NCBI GenBank assembly: GCA_030549495.1 | Contig: JAUIRK010000862.1 | Location: 248,001 to 312,000, forward strand | Source: Nectonema munidae | Taxonomy: Eukaryota; Nematomorpha; Nectonematoida; Nectonematidae | Direction: 5' to 3' | DNA: 64,000 nucleotides | Shown: piece by piece, positions 1 through 24,200 of the stretch | How the letters are laid out: each line of letters begins with the position of its first letter | How positions within the stretch are numbered: position 1 is the first letter of the stretch | Program-made: the position numbers and the translations under genes | Notes under the pieces: generated by a model | The model's input: the letters and a program-made list of their open reading frames with translations, nothing else | What the model was told of the DNA's origin: nothing | The model's database searches: none

Positions 1-785
1 ACGCATAACAAGAGAACGCTTTCGCATGCCTCCCTCAGGGCCAAGTTTGAGAACCACGATTATAGACCAACTCATTTGTCATATTTAGTGGTAGAAGGTA
101 AGGAATTTCACTTTTTTGTTCTGGTACTTTATGATTAAGAGTGTAAGTAACCTTTTCATGATCAGAATTTTGAAGGCCAATCATCTGCTTTTTTTTTTAA
201 ATAAATTTTTTCATTTTGTAAAATGCTTAGACATTTTTTTTCAATAATGTAATTTCGAAATTTCTTTATTTTATAAGCTTTTCAATCTTTCTATTTTATA
301 TCTTCAAATGAACAATCGCTATTTTTTATTTTCTCATAGCTTAAATGACTATTAATTTTATTTTCCAAATATTCTTTCTTTTTATCAACAATTTCTCTTA
401 GATATCTCTCTATCTTTGATTCATTTCAAACTTCTTCATTCATTTTATCAAAGCATTCAGAAAGGTGAAATGCAAGACTTTTTATCCTCTTTTATATTAT
501 GCTATGCATGAAATATAAATAATCTTATACACTCTTTAAACCACTAATATAAACCTAATTTGTTTATGCACTCCACCCAAAAGATCGGTAATCATCGGAA
601 AATTTACCCATACCAATGACGATAAGAGACGATTTTAAATTATTCCTCTCTATATAATGTCAGTAAAACGCCACTGTTTAAATCACTTCTATATTTCATT
701 GATTGATGTTAACTTTTGAACATCCACTCAAAATAACATGCAATACTATAACACATGTATGCTCAACTCTTCAAATTGTTGACAG
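1..785. other. Upstream intron or flank of the Arp1 gene
   Basis: AT-rich sequence before the first visible Arp1 exon. I found no in-frame exon that could supply the missing N-terminus and no clear repeat. It is probably intron, since the first visible exon begins with a good acceptor (TTGACAG) in mid-protein. Confidence 0.5.
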
Positions 786-11812
<11,027 letters not shown>

Positions 11813-11905
11813 CACTGTCACATTTAACGAAATCAATCTCATTTTGAAATTCATTGCTTTTGATGTTAAAATTTCTCTCCTAAAATAACCCCATTTTCTA
11901 CAGTC

Positions 11906-11911
11906 AATAAA
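11906..11911 (+). terminator. Polyadenylation signal of the Arp1 gene
   Basis: AATAAA, 94 bases after the Arp1 stop codon. Another AATAAA-like site lies near 12208. Confidence 0.6.
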
Positions 11912-13434
11912 TGGAGGTTTTTTACTCTTTCTTTTGCATTGCCCTGTACAACAATCGTCTCTGTTGACATCTTTAAAAAGATTTTATTTTTCCTCTCGTA
12001 ACAAGCTAAAATTCCTGTTCTCTTTTATTTCCGCAACCGGATTATCTTATTTTAGACACCTGATGCTTTAAATGAAGTTTAAAATTGTAATCAAATTCCA
12101 CTCATGCCATCACCAACCTTTTATAGCCATGTTTTTATATAATTTATTCTAAAACTTATTTGTGTTCTTTTTTATTTATATATTATGATAAAATTTGATT
12201 TTTGTGAATAAATGTAGAAATACTTTTTGTAAAACAATAGAAACTTATTTCAAATTATAAAGCTAACTTTTTTGATATCTCTATAATAAGTTCTGACTGC
12301 TATCTTCCAAATAGGATAAAAATATCTAATGATGAAATTCAAATTTTTTACAATGGTGTAACACTTTTTAAATCCTTAAATTTTATTGGGTAAGTAATAA
12401 GAATAACACATGGTCAATAAAAATGTTAAATAGTGAGAAAAAATGCACATATTAAAAGTTATGTTAATTTTTTGTCACGTGAAGTCTACACAAACTTTTT
12501 GGTCTGATTGGAGAAAACTTTTGGAAATTAGTTTGTTTAAATCGATCAAATTACGCGAGAATCAAACCAATTACTCATGTCAATAGAAAATTCTAATTTT
12601 ATGTGTTATATTCAAAATTCTAACACGTTTTCCCTTTAAAGAGAAGCTAATTTTATTGCACTTTGTATAAATATCCTTCAAATAAGCAAGATTTTTTAAT
12701 TTCAATAACAACTTTTTGACTTATTTTGCGTGTCAAAGAAAACCAATAACTCAGTACGAATTTCACTCATACTGCTCTTCCTCTGTAGATCTCACTTGAG
12801 CATGTAATATAAGTGAACACAAAAAATATAGTAAATAAAATTTTTGAAATATTTTTATGTCTAGTTCTCGCCTATTAAAAAAGCAATTATTTTTAGTAGC
12901 TATTTTAGCTACTTCTAGGATGCGTGATCTCTTATTATTTCTCTCCTAGCCTGAGCATCATGATTGCAAATATCCTTATTTTAAATAAATTTACCATACT
13001 CTTAGTTCTATTCATAGGTGTACAATATTAACTTTAGATAAAACTATAGTTTGCACATCCATTTCTTCTTGATTAGTAAATGTATTTGTATAATTACCAC
13101 GTAATCCTTTTGCTAAAATTTACGTTTTAACCAAAAATTTATTGTTAGTTTTTGAAAGTTTCTACTTCTTTGAAAAAAAATACTATTTAACTATGATTAC
13201 CATATTACAAATTTCCTTTGACTATATATAATATAACCTTATTCTTGTTGTTTTTTATAATTTTATGCAAAATTTATGCCTATAAGAAATTACCCAGTAT
13301 TGGAATTTTTTTCTTACCCATATTATAAATTGATTTCAAGACAATTTTGCAGGGATAACTGCACGTTAACTATATTTAAAAAAATCTATATCTTGAAACA
13401 TTCAATTTATGTGGAAAAATAAAATTTTGGTATA
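11912..13434. other. Intergenic AT-rich sequence, nothing recognised
   Basis: I see no exon, RNA gene or clear repeat here. Short open frames have no recognisable similarity. Confidence 0.5.
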
Positions 13435-13885
13435 GAACCTACGTTTTACGTACCTTTTGGGTCATTAAATGCATTATTAATACGTTTTTTCTTTGTGATT
13501 TTATTGGAAAGAGAATGAATAAAGTTGTTTTTCCTTATTTTAAAATTATTCCCCCTTCTGCATGCATCATTAAAATAGCAACTTAACCGGCGCCTTTTCC
13601 TAGAGCAGACTAAGTTGAGTATAATTGATAAATAATACACATACACTGATATTTTTATTTAAGACTTTATTATGAAAACAGCTCAACTTTAGGGATGATC
13701 ATCCAACTTCACTGTAGTAGTCTTCTTTAGCTGCCATTGTCCCTCACGTCGTACACGGTGTGACCATGTGTGATCCAGTCTAGGATTTTCGTGTTGTATG
13801 TCAATTTAAAGGTCAACCTGGATTTTACGAATCCTACATTTTACGTCCGCCGTTCGGTCCCCTGCCGTACGTAAAACGTAGGTTC
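13435..13885. mobile_element. Mariner/pogo-type inverted-repeat element
   Basis: The left terminus GAACCTACGTTTTACGTAC is matched in reverse by GTACGTAAAACGTAGGTTC at the right end. Both sides are flanked by TA (13433-13434 and 13886-13887), as expected for Tc1/mariner-pogo insertions. The right flank, read in reverse, gives CACTAGAACC, close to the CAGTAGAACC start of pogo/Tigger elements. A 66-codon minus-strand frame inside has no recognised similarity. It is a non-autonomous element or deletion derivative. Confidence 0.78.
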
Positions 13886-15557
13886 TAGTGTATATATGAG
13901 TAATTATAGTACTTTAATCATTTTCTTTAATAACTCAAGATGTTAAGTACATTCTGATTTCAAGTTAACATTATAAGTTGAAATAGAAGGCATTATTTAA
14001 TTTGTTGGTGATTATAATAAAATTTATTTAAACCATATAACGGTCAAATCTTTTTTTATTGATCCTTGAGTTTAAATGCCAATTTAATTCTATTTCATAT
14101 ACTCAAAAAAAATTTTGCGCCTTATACGCGAATAAAAATTCTAGAACAAGGTGATATATTATATGGTTAAGATTTAATTAGGGTTTGGTCTTAAATAAAA
14201 TCACAATTTTTCTAAGAAATCTATCAAATGAAAGTAAAAAAATTAAAGCTGCTATAATCTGTACAAACTGCAGTTTGCGTAATGGATATTTCTAACATAA
14301 CGTTAACCTTAAGTTAACTCTCTAATCATGGTACACGCATATAATAAAAATAAAACTTGTAATTATTGAACTTTAAAAATAAAATTCTTGTAAATTTAAT
14401 GTATTTTCTACACAACACTATTTTTCAAAGCAAATTATTCTGAAAATTTTAACCCAGATGGGCCTTATAAATTAAAAGCTGGAAAATACCCTAAGAAATT
14501 AATGGTACGAAATATCTTTGAAAATATTTCGAGAATAATACTAAAGTGTAAAATATACTAATTTGTTTCTAAAGGTCATATAGTGTGCAATACCAATAAA
14601 AATCTATTTCAAATATGTTTGATGATTTTATTACGTATAATAACGAAGTTCACCAGTATAATTTACGAAATAATTTATCTGTCATTTCCCTTATATTACA
14701 ATAGACTATCGAAACAATCTTTAAAATACAAATTTAACTACAACTCTTTTTTAATTGGCACTGATTGTATCGTTTTTAAAATAAGTGTTTGTAAAAAATA
14801 TAATAAAAAAACTTCTCATGAAAAATTATGAATTTATTTGTCATTCTACGGAATGTTATGCGTGTAAATATCAACAAAATTCCTAGCTTGTACAAGTTTT
14901 GTATTTTATTTCTCCATTTGTTTTATATATTTTATTTCTTATTTCATGGCCTTCTTATAATATCTTTAAAATAATAAGTTAAGTTTTCTTATCATGTTTC
15001 ATTATTTGTTTTTTACTCTTGTCTATATACACAATTTGTTGAAAATATTTATTATATATACAAATTTTCCCTTCATGTTTCTCGTCATCCTTTTTGATAC
15101 TTTTCTTTATCCTCTTGCGTTCATCATTATTTCTTTTGTGGCAGCCTTGTTCTCATTTATTACCAAATCTTACGTACACTTTTATAAATGTGGATGGGTT
15201 TTATTCATATCAGCGGCCTTAAGGTCTTTTTGAATATTTCCCTTAATATAAAAATCTATATTGAAAATATAATTCTATTTAAATTTGTAAACATTTTGTC
15301 TTACTGATCTCACGAACTGTTCTTTTTTCTTTATAATTGTATGAATAAATCTTTCTTCTTTCAAATAATCTTAAAATTTTAGTTGTTTTCTAAAAAAATA
15401 TTTATCTTTATATAAATAGTAAAATATTTTGAAACTTTATATGAAACTTGACTTAAAGAAAAATTTCAATGATATCTGCCAAAATAACACAAGTATCATT
15501 AGAAAACTATGCTATTAGAAAAAAATGCAGAATAAAAATTATGTAAATATTTCCGAA
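13886..15557. other. Intergenic AT-rich sequence, nothing recognised
   Basis: Only low-complexity and short uninformative open frames are visible. Confidence 0.5.
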
Positions 15558-16078
15558 CTACAAGTTTTTGAATCTTTTTATGATAGCAATGACTCGAGAT
15601 AATTTATTATTTACATACGAAATATGCTGCTGCCATTTCAATTTATTGTCTTTTACGACACCCAAAAGATGGAAAGATTGGACAATCTTAAATTTCAAAT
15701 TGGTAGATATTAGTTCAGAACACTCGCTTTTCCCAAATAGCATTGCTTTAGACTTTTCAAAATTAATACACATAGAGTTAGCTTTGCACCATAAAAAAGT
15801 TTATCAAATACTTGATTAAAGTAATTAATTTTATTGAAAAACTCACAAGAAAAAGGGATATTTATAGTTAAATCATCAGCAAAGATAAAAAACTTCAAAT
15901 TTATATTGGAAAGAGGTATATCATTTAGAAAGACTAAAAACAAGAGAGGTCCCAAAATGGAACCTTGAGGAACGCCAGTTTTTTTAAATAATAAATATAT
16001 GTCACTGTTTAGTATCTGGATTTCGATGCACCGATTGCCCAACTTGAAAATGAATAATACAAAATTTAGATTACACAA
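15558..16078 (-). mobile_element. CR1/jockey-like LINE fragment (RT palm), broken
   Basis: The minus-strand frame at 15710-16078 has GVPQGSILGPLLFLVFLNDI followed by FADDLTINIP, the catalytic palm of non-LTR reverse transcriptase. An overlapping frame at 15558-15773 continues with INFEKSKAMLFG and a FHLLGVVKDNKLKWQQHI block, the usual LGV.ID..L.W..HI thumb region. A frame change separates the two. The sequence is close to the LINE at 53.8-57.1 kb (FVDDISFNIP), so probably the same family. Endonuclease and C-terminal parts are missing. Confidence 0.88.
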
Positions 16079-18187
16079 TTAAATTTCTCCCATTTATAAT
16101 AATGAAATTGCATTTAATATATATAAATTTTTTATATTTGCCACCTCAAAAATTTCGACTCCGTGCATAAGCCTTCTTTGTTCCTTGCTAGCTATTTTTA
16201 TAAATTTTTATTTTTAATTAGATTTAGAGATATTTCATGTTAAATTCTATACTATTTGTATTTTTTAGTTACTGATATTGTATTGAAGGAAAGAATAATA
16301 ATCTTAACATTTTACCAGATATGAGTGATTACAAATCCTTTATTAATGCATGATTTTATCGCTTGCTCTATTTTTGTTTTTTGATATTATTTTTGCCTTA
16401 TAATATTTCCATTCTTTCTATAAAATGGCATCTATTTTGCCTTTTAATTTTGAAAATTGTAAAAGGTAAATATTTTTTCTTAATTTGTGATTTAAATAAC
16501 TTTCTATTTAATTTTTATTTTTCAAAAATATATATTAACATACTTGTAAAAAATTAATTAACCTTTATTTAAATTACCTTATTTATTTTATGTTTAATAT
16601 TTTCTCTTTTATTAGCGTTTTTTATAATAAAATTTTAAGCTATTAGTTTCTTTTATATTTTTCTCAATTCAATTATGTATGGCTTTATTATATACTACCC
16701 CATCACCAAACTTTAAGTACGAACTGGCTGACGTGCAAAAATAATTTTAATGGGGCTTAAACTGTAAGAAAGTGTTTACATTTATATATTTTAAGGCAAC
16801 TCCTCTAGACGGTGGGGGTATTTCTGTTTAAAATTCACTCATGCGGGACGAATAACGTATTATTAAATAAGTGATACTACTAGAATTACTTTTATTTGAA
16901 ATTCATTTAATACAAAAATGTTTTCATTGATGTTATAAACTTTTAATTATGATCCTATTTTGGAATACTAAAAAAAAAAGCTTTATGCGCTTTCCCGCAC
17001 GCCCATATAAATACTTTACCTTAAATTCACTACTGGCCATTGTTATTCTCGCAAAGAACCGTTCATGTTTATACTCTTACATTTGTGAAATTCGTGGATT
17101 TGGAATGTAATGCTTGTATCAATCGGGAATATCCAAGAGAATACTAACTTCTACACTCTTTTTAATCTTACTTTTTTTGCTAATGTGTTTTCAATATTCT
17201 GCTTGTGAATAGTCATGGACACTCAACGTTAAAAGTCAATAAAGTCCACTTTTAATTTCTAATAGCTCTTATTCTAAAACACGTAAATGATTTATTTAAT
17301 AAAGTTTCTATGGTCCAAGTAATTAGGTCACCAAAAGTCAACTTTTTATTAATAGGTCAACTTTTTTAATTGTCAATTATTTGTAAATGATTTGAATTTG
17401 TAAAAATTTATCAAGTTATTAAACACAGTCTGTATTTAACAAATTTTAAATTGATTTTTTATACGGAATAATTCATAAACCAACTAAAAATTAGATTATT
17501 TCATTTTTATAAGCAGATCTTTTTAATTTTGACTCCTCCATTCTGGCACATGAAATAATTTTAAAACATGATCTTTGAATTTTACAATGAACAATTCATT
17601 GAGTGGAAGAATAAAATAATAAAAAGGGAAAGCATGGATGTGAAAAATAAGCATACATTCTCTAACACGGAAACATAAATTTCAGTTGTTTTAAAAAGGT
17701 TTTGTCTAAAGATCACGCCTTTTCAAAAGAGTATACTTAAAATATTACACTGCATCTTACAATACTAATATTTATAAAAATTATAATTATTTATTATAAA
17801 AATAATAAATAGGAAAAGTTAATATAAAATAGTTTTTAGATCAATTTTTTTTATAAAAAAAGCAATCAAGCTCTTATTTCAATTTTTGAAGTATTTATGA
17901 GTGAACTTTTGTTGCTTCTAATTATAATATTAATGTTAAACAAGATAAAGTGGTTGATTTTTTACGCTGTTCTATAAATAATTAGATTAAATATATGATA
18001 ACATTTAAACATCTGTTTACTTGCTTTACGTAAAAAATATTCATAGCATGTGCATATTTTTAAAGTAATACTTATGATTGCATGTCTTTAATGGTATAGT
18101 GCTACTAGCTAGTTTATCAAATTATGTCCGTTTCCATGTGTATAACTTTATGATCTTGTAATTGTTCTTTTTGGAAACATTCATTGA
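16079..18187. other. Intergenic AT-rich sequence upstream of the beta-2 proteasome gene
   Basis: No exon or repeat with clear boundaries was recognised. The 5' exon of the downstream proteasome gene, carrying its start codon, may be hidden here. Confidence 0.45.
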
Positions 18188-18226
18188 ATTTTAATTTTTT
18201 TATTTAATCCGTTTGAAGTCTCATTA

Positions 18227-21200
18227 TTGGCTATTTTTTGTTTGATTTATGCTTCCATTTTACCTGCTTATTTTAACTACAATACTTTAAGGAATGAAAG
18301 ATTGCTTTCAAAAAATTCAGCGTCTGAACTGAAAATGACAAAAACGGGAACAACAATAGCGGCTGCAGTGTTTAAGGTATTTTATGAAATTATAATAAAG
18401 CAAGAATCGTTGCACTTTTTAAACAAATTTAATTTAAAAGAAATTAACAAAACGTTGAAAGTATAGGCAAAAGTTGTTTAATATTTCAAACGCACGCAGT
18501 GTTCGCAATCATGAAAAAGTTTACCCTCTAGTTTAAAAAGGGTTTACTTTTTCAGTTTCACTTTTCCATTTATGTTTGCTAACATGGTGTGTGTGTGTGT
18601 GTGTGTGTTCAAAATATTAATAATAATTTTTTGCCTCCATTCTCAACATTTTGTTATCTTCTTTTATATTATTTTATAATAATTCATAAGTAAAATGTCT
18701 TTATTCAAATTAAATTTTTGGGAGATAAATTTTCAACCATTATGGTCATCAACTGATCTTCAACTATCAACTGGAGGAGGAGGGTGGCGAGTTGTTGTGA
18801 TTGGAGTAAAAACTATCCAATCACGCAACTCTCCACCCTATTCTCCAATCACATAAACTCGCCGCCCTTTACTCCAATCACAGCAAGTCAACCTCCTCTT
18901 CAAGTTGGTAGTTGAAGATCAGTTGAATAGTATAGTGGTAGAAAATTTTACAAAAATTTTATTTGAATAAAGACATTTTACTTCTGAATTTACTTTTTAT
19001 AATTTTCACGTATTTTTCAATGAATCAACGCCTCATTTCTATATTTATAATAATTAATGCAAAACGATATTACATATGTGCAGTAAGTTCTTAATCAATT
19101 CCGAAAGCTTTGAAATATTTCTCTATTTTCGATCATTTAATTATTTTTGAAACGTTTATTGAAACATATCTTACTTTCTTAAATTGTCTTCTCTGCTTTA
19201 CACATTCAACGGAAGGACACTCTTGTGCATTTAGACAGATGGGAATGTCGTATGAACGACAACTTTATTGTTTGACTTTTTACAAAAAATTTTTAAAACT
19301 AATGGTATGGATCATATTTTTGTCTTCAATGATATATTCAATTGATTTCTTTTGCTTTAACCGTTGCTGAGATTTTAACTATTCCCAAACAACTCTTTTG
19401 ATCTCATTTTTCAGGCTCATATCTCAAGAACATCTCAAGAGACGGAGTTAAGATATACACAATCAAAGTTGCATCAACAAGTTGTAGCATATCAAATTTA
19501 AAAAAATCTAAAGAGTTTGTAAAAATGATTGGTTGAATTGTCATGCAATGCCCCACATGTTAATTTATGTATACAATATTCAATATATTTTCATTTTATT
19601 CACCTGAAGTATTTTAGTTAATCATATTTTCACACCCCTATCTAAGGTTGGTAAAAACTTGTGAGCAAGAGTAGCACACACTTGTTTATTATTAAACTGC
19701 ATGCCTAAGCACATTTTCATTCCAATAAAAAACTAAATACATTTTCTAATCATGAGTTTAACTTAGCTGAAGTTTGAAGATAATTATGTTTTATTAATAA
19801 TAATATAATTCTATAATTGTAATTATAATAACAACTAATGAAAAACATTTAAAAAAAAATATATATATATATACTAGCCCGTAACCAGAAAAAAATAGGA
19901 ACGGCTCAGTCTATAAAAGATTACGATTAGAGTGCCTAAATATGCTCTATATCATATGCTCTTTTCATCTCTAGATTAGTCATTTGTAAAAGAGATAATT
20001 CATATCTTCCAAGATTTATCTAAATGGATAAAATAATTGTAATTATATGTGAATATTTTCAAAATTTTGCTAAAATTATTATTAATAATTTGAAATTAAT
20101 TTGCTATGAAATTTAAAATTTAAATTGAAAATTATAAAGTTACAAGCAAAATGTTTATTTTAAAAAACAACACAAATTTTCGACTCCAAGAGTCTTTCTC
20201 AAGTGCGTGTAAATGTATAAATGAAGGATAGAAGGAGAGTCGGTGGCTTGTTGAGTGAGATTAATTCTGATGATGATTGAATTAATTCTGTTGATGATTG
20301 AATTAATCTCACTCAACAAGCCACCGACTCTCCTTCTATCCTTCATTTATACATTTACACGCACTTGAGAAAGACTCTTGTAGTCGAAAATTTGTGTTGT
20401 TTTTTAAAATAAACATTTTGCTTGTAACTTTATAATTTTCAATTTATTATTTTATTCCAAGCATGACCCTTCAGCACTTTTCCTATATTTAAAATTTAAA
20501 TATTGGAATAGTTTGGGATATAAATCGGATCAACTAAATTAAAGATAGCACATAGTGGAGCTGCTACTGAAACAGACTTGATAAGCTGTCTCTTGTTTCT
20601 AATTGCTGTTTGTTTCCAAGTTAGACCTTCATCATTATTATTATTATGAAATTGTTACTTCCATTTTAGAATGGTATTGTTGTTGGAGCTGATACGCGCG
20701 CAACTTCAGGAACCACTGTTTCGCAAAAAAATATTTTGAAGATTTCAAAATTGGCGCCCAATGTTGTGTATGCTTATACGCATTCTCTAACTTAGATCCG
20801 TGCATTTGCAATAAACGAACGATTTACTAATTGTTAAAGTCGTTGTTACTCTTTCTCTATTTTGCACTCCACTACGTAGGTCTGCTGGGTGTGGAGTAGC
20901 GGCAGATATGCAACACCTGTCAAAGATGATTGAAACCAAGCTCACTTTGCTCCGCATGAACATGGATGATCGCCAAACTCGTGTCGTGGCTCCATTGCGA
21001 ATGCTCAAGCAACTTCTCTTCAAGTATCTTCCTTTTTATAACAATATTTATAAGTGAACAGACTTTTTTATGAAGAGCGCCAAAAAACTTTAGGGGGCGC
21101 CTTTTTTACTTAGAAGTGGCATCCTCTTTTTTATGTTTTTGCAGATTTTTGATTTGAATATTATTTTTTTCCATTTCAATCTTCTTACTGACTATTTTAT

Positions 21201-24200
21201 CCTATTCATGGAATGATGGCTTTATTTGCCTTGACTTAGTCCTTTGTACGATGGCAATGAATTTTAAAAGTCGTTTCCTCCTTCCCATTTAGTTATCAAG
21301 GCTATCTCCAAGTGTACTTCATTGTCGCCGGCGTGGATGTTAATGGACCGCAACTGTACCAAGTCTCAGCACATGGCTCTACCATGAAAGCGCCTTTCCT
21401 CTCTGATGGTAATTTTGTTTCTCCTTCACTCTACCGCTGATTCTGACTATTCAAATTTACTCCTCAATTTGCATAATACTTGATTGACAAGTGCTCAACC
21501 AATCTCTAAATGGGCATACTGTGGAAACTTTTGGAGACTTATTTTCAGGGTAAAACAGCGGTATAGCGCTTTTCCCCCTAACATTTTGGAAAAGTTCCTG
21601 ACACCTGAGGGAGTCAGCAGGGGAAGCACATGAGGCATTTGCATTCTCTCTCGTCAAAAAGAAAATTTTCATGACATAATGAATGAAATAAAATTTATTG
21701 AAATTAAATGAAATACACACAGCCCTCATTAATCCAGACTTCATTTATCCATATCAAATAATTTCTTTGTCCCAAAATTTTTCTTTATCCCTTCACCTTG
21801 GAAAACGAGGAAGGTAAAAAGATCAGCATTTTTTGACAAAATTTAACATTTTTGGTTAAATATTTGAGTTACATTGTTAATATATCACTAATATTTCCGT
21901 ATTATATTAACTTCATAAAATTTGACAGCAAAATCATTGCTTTTTCACAAACTGGTTAATTTCATTATCTGAATAGTTTTTTTTAAATGCTCTGCTTGGA
22001 TTAAAAGGAAGAAAGTAACAAAATATCTGCAATGATTTTATGTGATGTGTAGATCGTGACCTGACATTTGGCCGAAGGAATATTTAGCAGAATGGACATT
22101 TCACCGAAAATGTACGTATGATTTGACAATTTTATGTAGAAGTTGCTTTACTTTCAGCAAGTTTGCAAGCGCTCAATACAAATTTGTTGCGTAATTTTGT
22201 TTTCTTTTTCTATTACTAACTTCTACACCCAAATTATATGATGAATAACTTATATACTTGAAGTTACCTTGCGAAATGTGTTATGATATGACTATATATT
22301 TTTTTTATATATTTATAGTTATTCATTATGATTTTACTGTATTTTATTGAGTCTTAGTGTTTTAACATTAGAACAATTTTTTTTATTAGTTGCAAAGGTC
22401 TCGAAAAATGCAAAATTGTTTTTATATTTTTGGTTTTTACCGGTCCCTCAAATGTCCATTCGGCTAAATATGTTCGTTTGGTAAAATTTTTGTTCGGCCA
22501 AATGTCTCTTCTACTAAATATCTATTCGGCCAAATGTCCAGATACCGTGTAGATTCCGCAGCTGGAGAAAACTTAGGAAGACGAGCTTTTATCGGGATTC
22601 TAGAAAAAGAATAAACAAGGTTTTTAAGTTAGCAAGCATAACGTAAGAAGAAATATTAATCGTTGGAAATGAATGACGGTAGTCGATAGGAATGGGAAGC
22701 GTATATGAAAAAGAGGAATGCATTGATCAAAGTAACAATGGGAAAAATGAGAAAGAAAGAAAATAATCAAAAATAGAATACCTTGTAAAGCAAGTAGCTA
22801 AAATAAACGGTCAAAAATATAAGAGTAAAATCAGTTAGCCCATAAAAAGAAGATTTTACAAGTTCTATTATTATCATTACAGGAAAAGGGGTGTTGCAGA
22901 GCCAGCATTATTTTGGTATTCATTGAGATAATTTATGCTTATGCAAAAATATTTGTTTTTTTATGATTAATTATAAATAAGGCTGTATTTTATATATACA
23001 ATTTTAAAAATGAATTTATTTATCGGGTTAGTAAAAACTTTTCCTAAAACCATTATAGGAAAGTTCGCCCTTCGACAAGAATTATTTTTTACAAAATATT
23101 TAGTTAATTCCCTTCGTTAGATTAATATTTTTCTGAAAAAACAAAATAATTAATTCAATAAAAAGGTGTTTTTTTTTTTTATAAAAAACACATTAAATTT
23201 TAAGATAAAAAAAATTATCCAAATTTTGTATATTTATTTGCAATTTGAGCACTTGCCCTTTTCCTTCATTTCATAGGATCAGGTTGTTTGGCGGCCATGG
23301 CTATCCTAGAAGATAGATGGAAGCCAGATATGGAAGTACCTGAGTTTCATTATTTAAACTTTTCTTCCTATCAAACCTGATATATACATATATTCGTGAC
23401 CGAAAAATTGCCATTGTGGGAGAATTGCCATGGTGAAAAATTGGCATTGCTTTAAAACCTAGCCAAAGCAAGTTTTATATGTTCCATTTAGTTTATTTAA
23501 AATTTCAATATTTTTGAAGACAATTTTCATAACTAAATCACCAATTTGATGGACACTTACACAATAATTTCCAATCCTAATTGCTAAAACTAAGTTCAGA
23601 CATGAAATCAGCATGATTGATTCACTATAAAAAAGTAAAATTTATTAAAAATTTGAAGAATTTTTTGTAGACTATTTTTAGAGCTAACCAGCGAATTTGG
23701 TCGGCACTTATAGAAAGCTGCAGACCCTTGTTGCGAAAACTAAGTTCAGAAATGAAATCAGCATTATCCATTTGGTGTAAGAAAATATAGTTTATTTGAA
23801 ATTTGATTGAATTTTTTTTGATAAACAGTTTTATCATCAATCAAAAGTTTGACTTACATTTGTTATAACGCATCAATGTATATCAATATAAATTCTGAAG
23901 AGTGTATCTAGTATAGACACTAAGTTATAATGTTGAAAAACATTGACATTTTATTTTTAATTCACCGTTTTTGTCATGAAAAGGTCGTTGAACTACCATT
24001 AAAATGGTACCAAGAGATGCAGATAACGATTTTAGGAAAAGTCGCGAAATTTGAAGGGATATCATTCAGCCAATGTTGTAAAATAACTTTTTAGTGACTA
24101 ATACGATTAAAACAATGGCAATTTTCTCCATGGCAATTATCCCAAAAAGGCTATTTTCCCATGATGGCTATTTTCCCACTTGAAATTTTCCCATAAGTTT

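Noticed and set aside
20155-20346. 63-codon minus frame
   Set aside because: Falls inside the long palindrome; repeats such as INSIINRINS reflect the inverted repeat centre.
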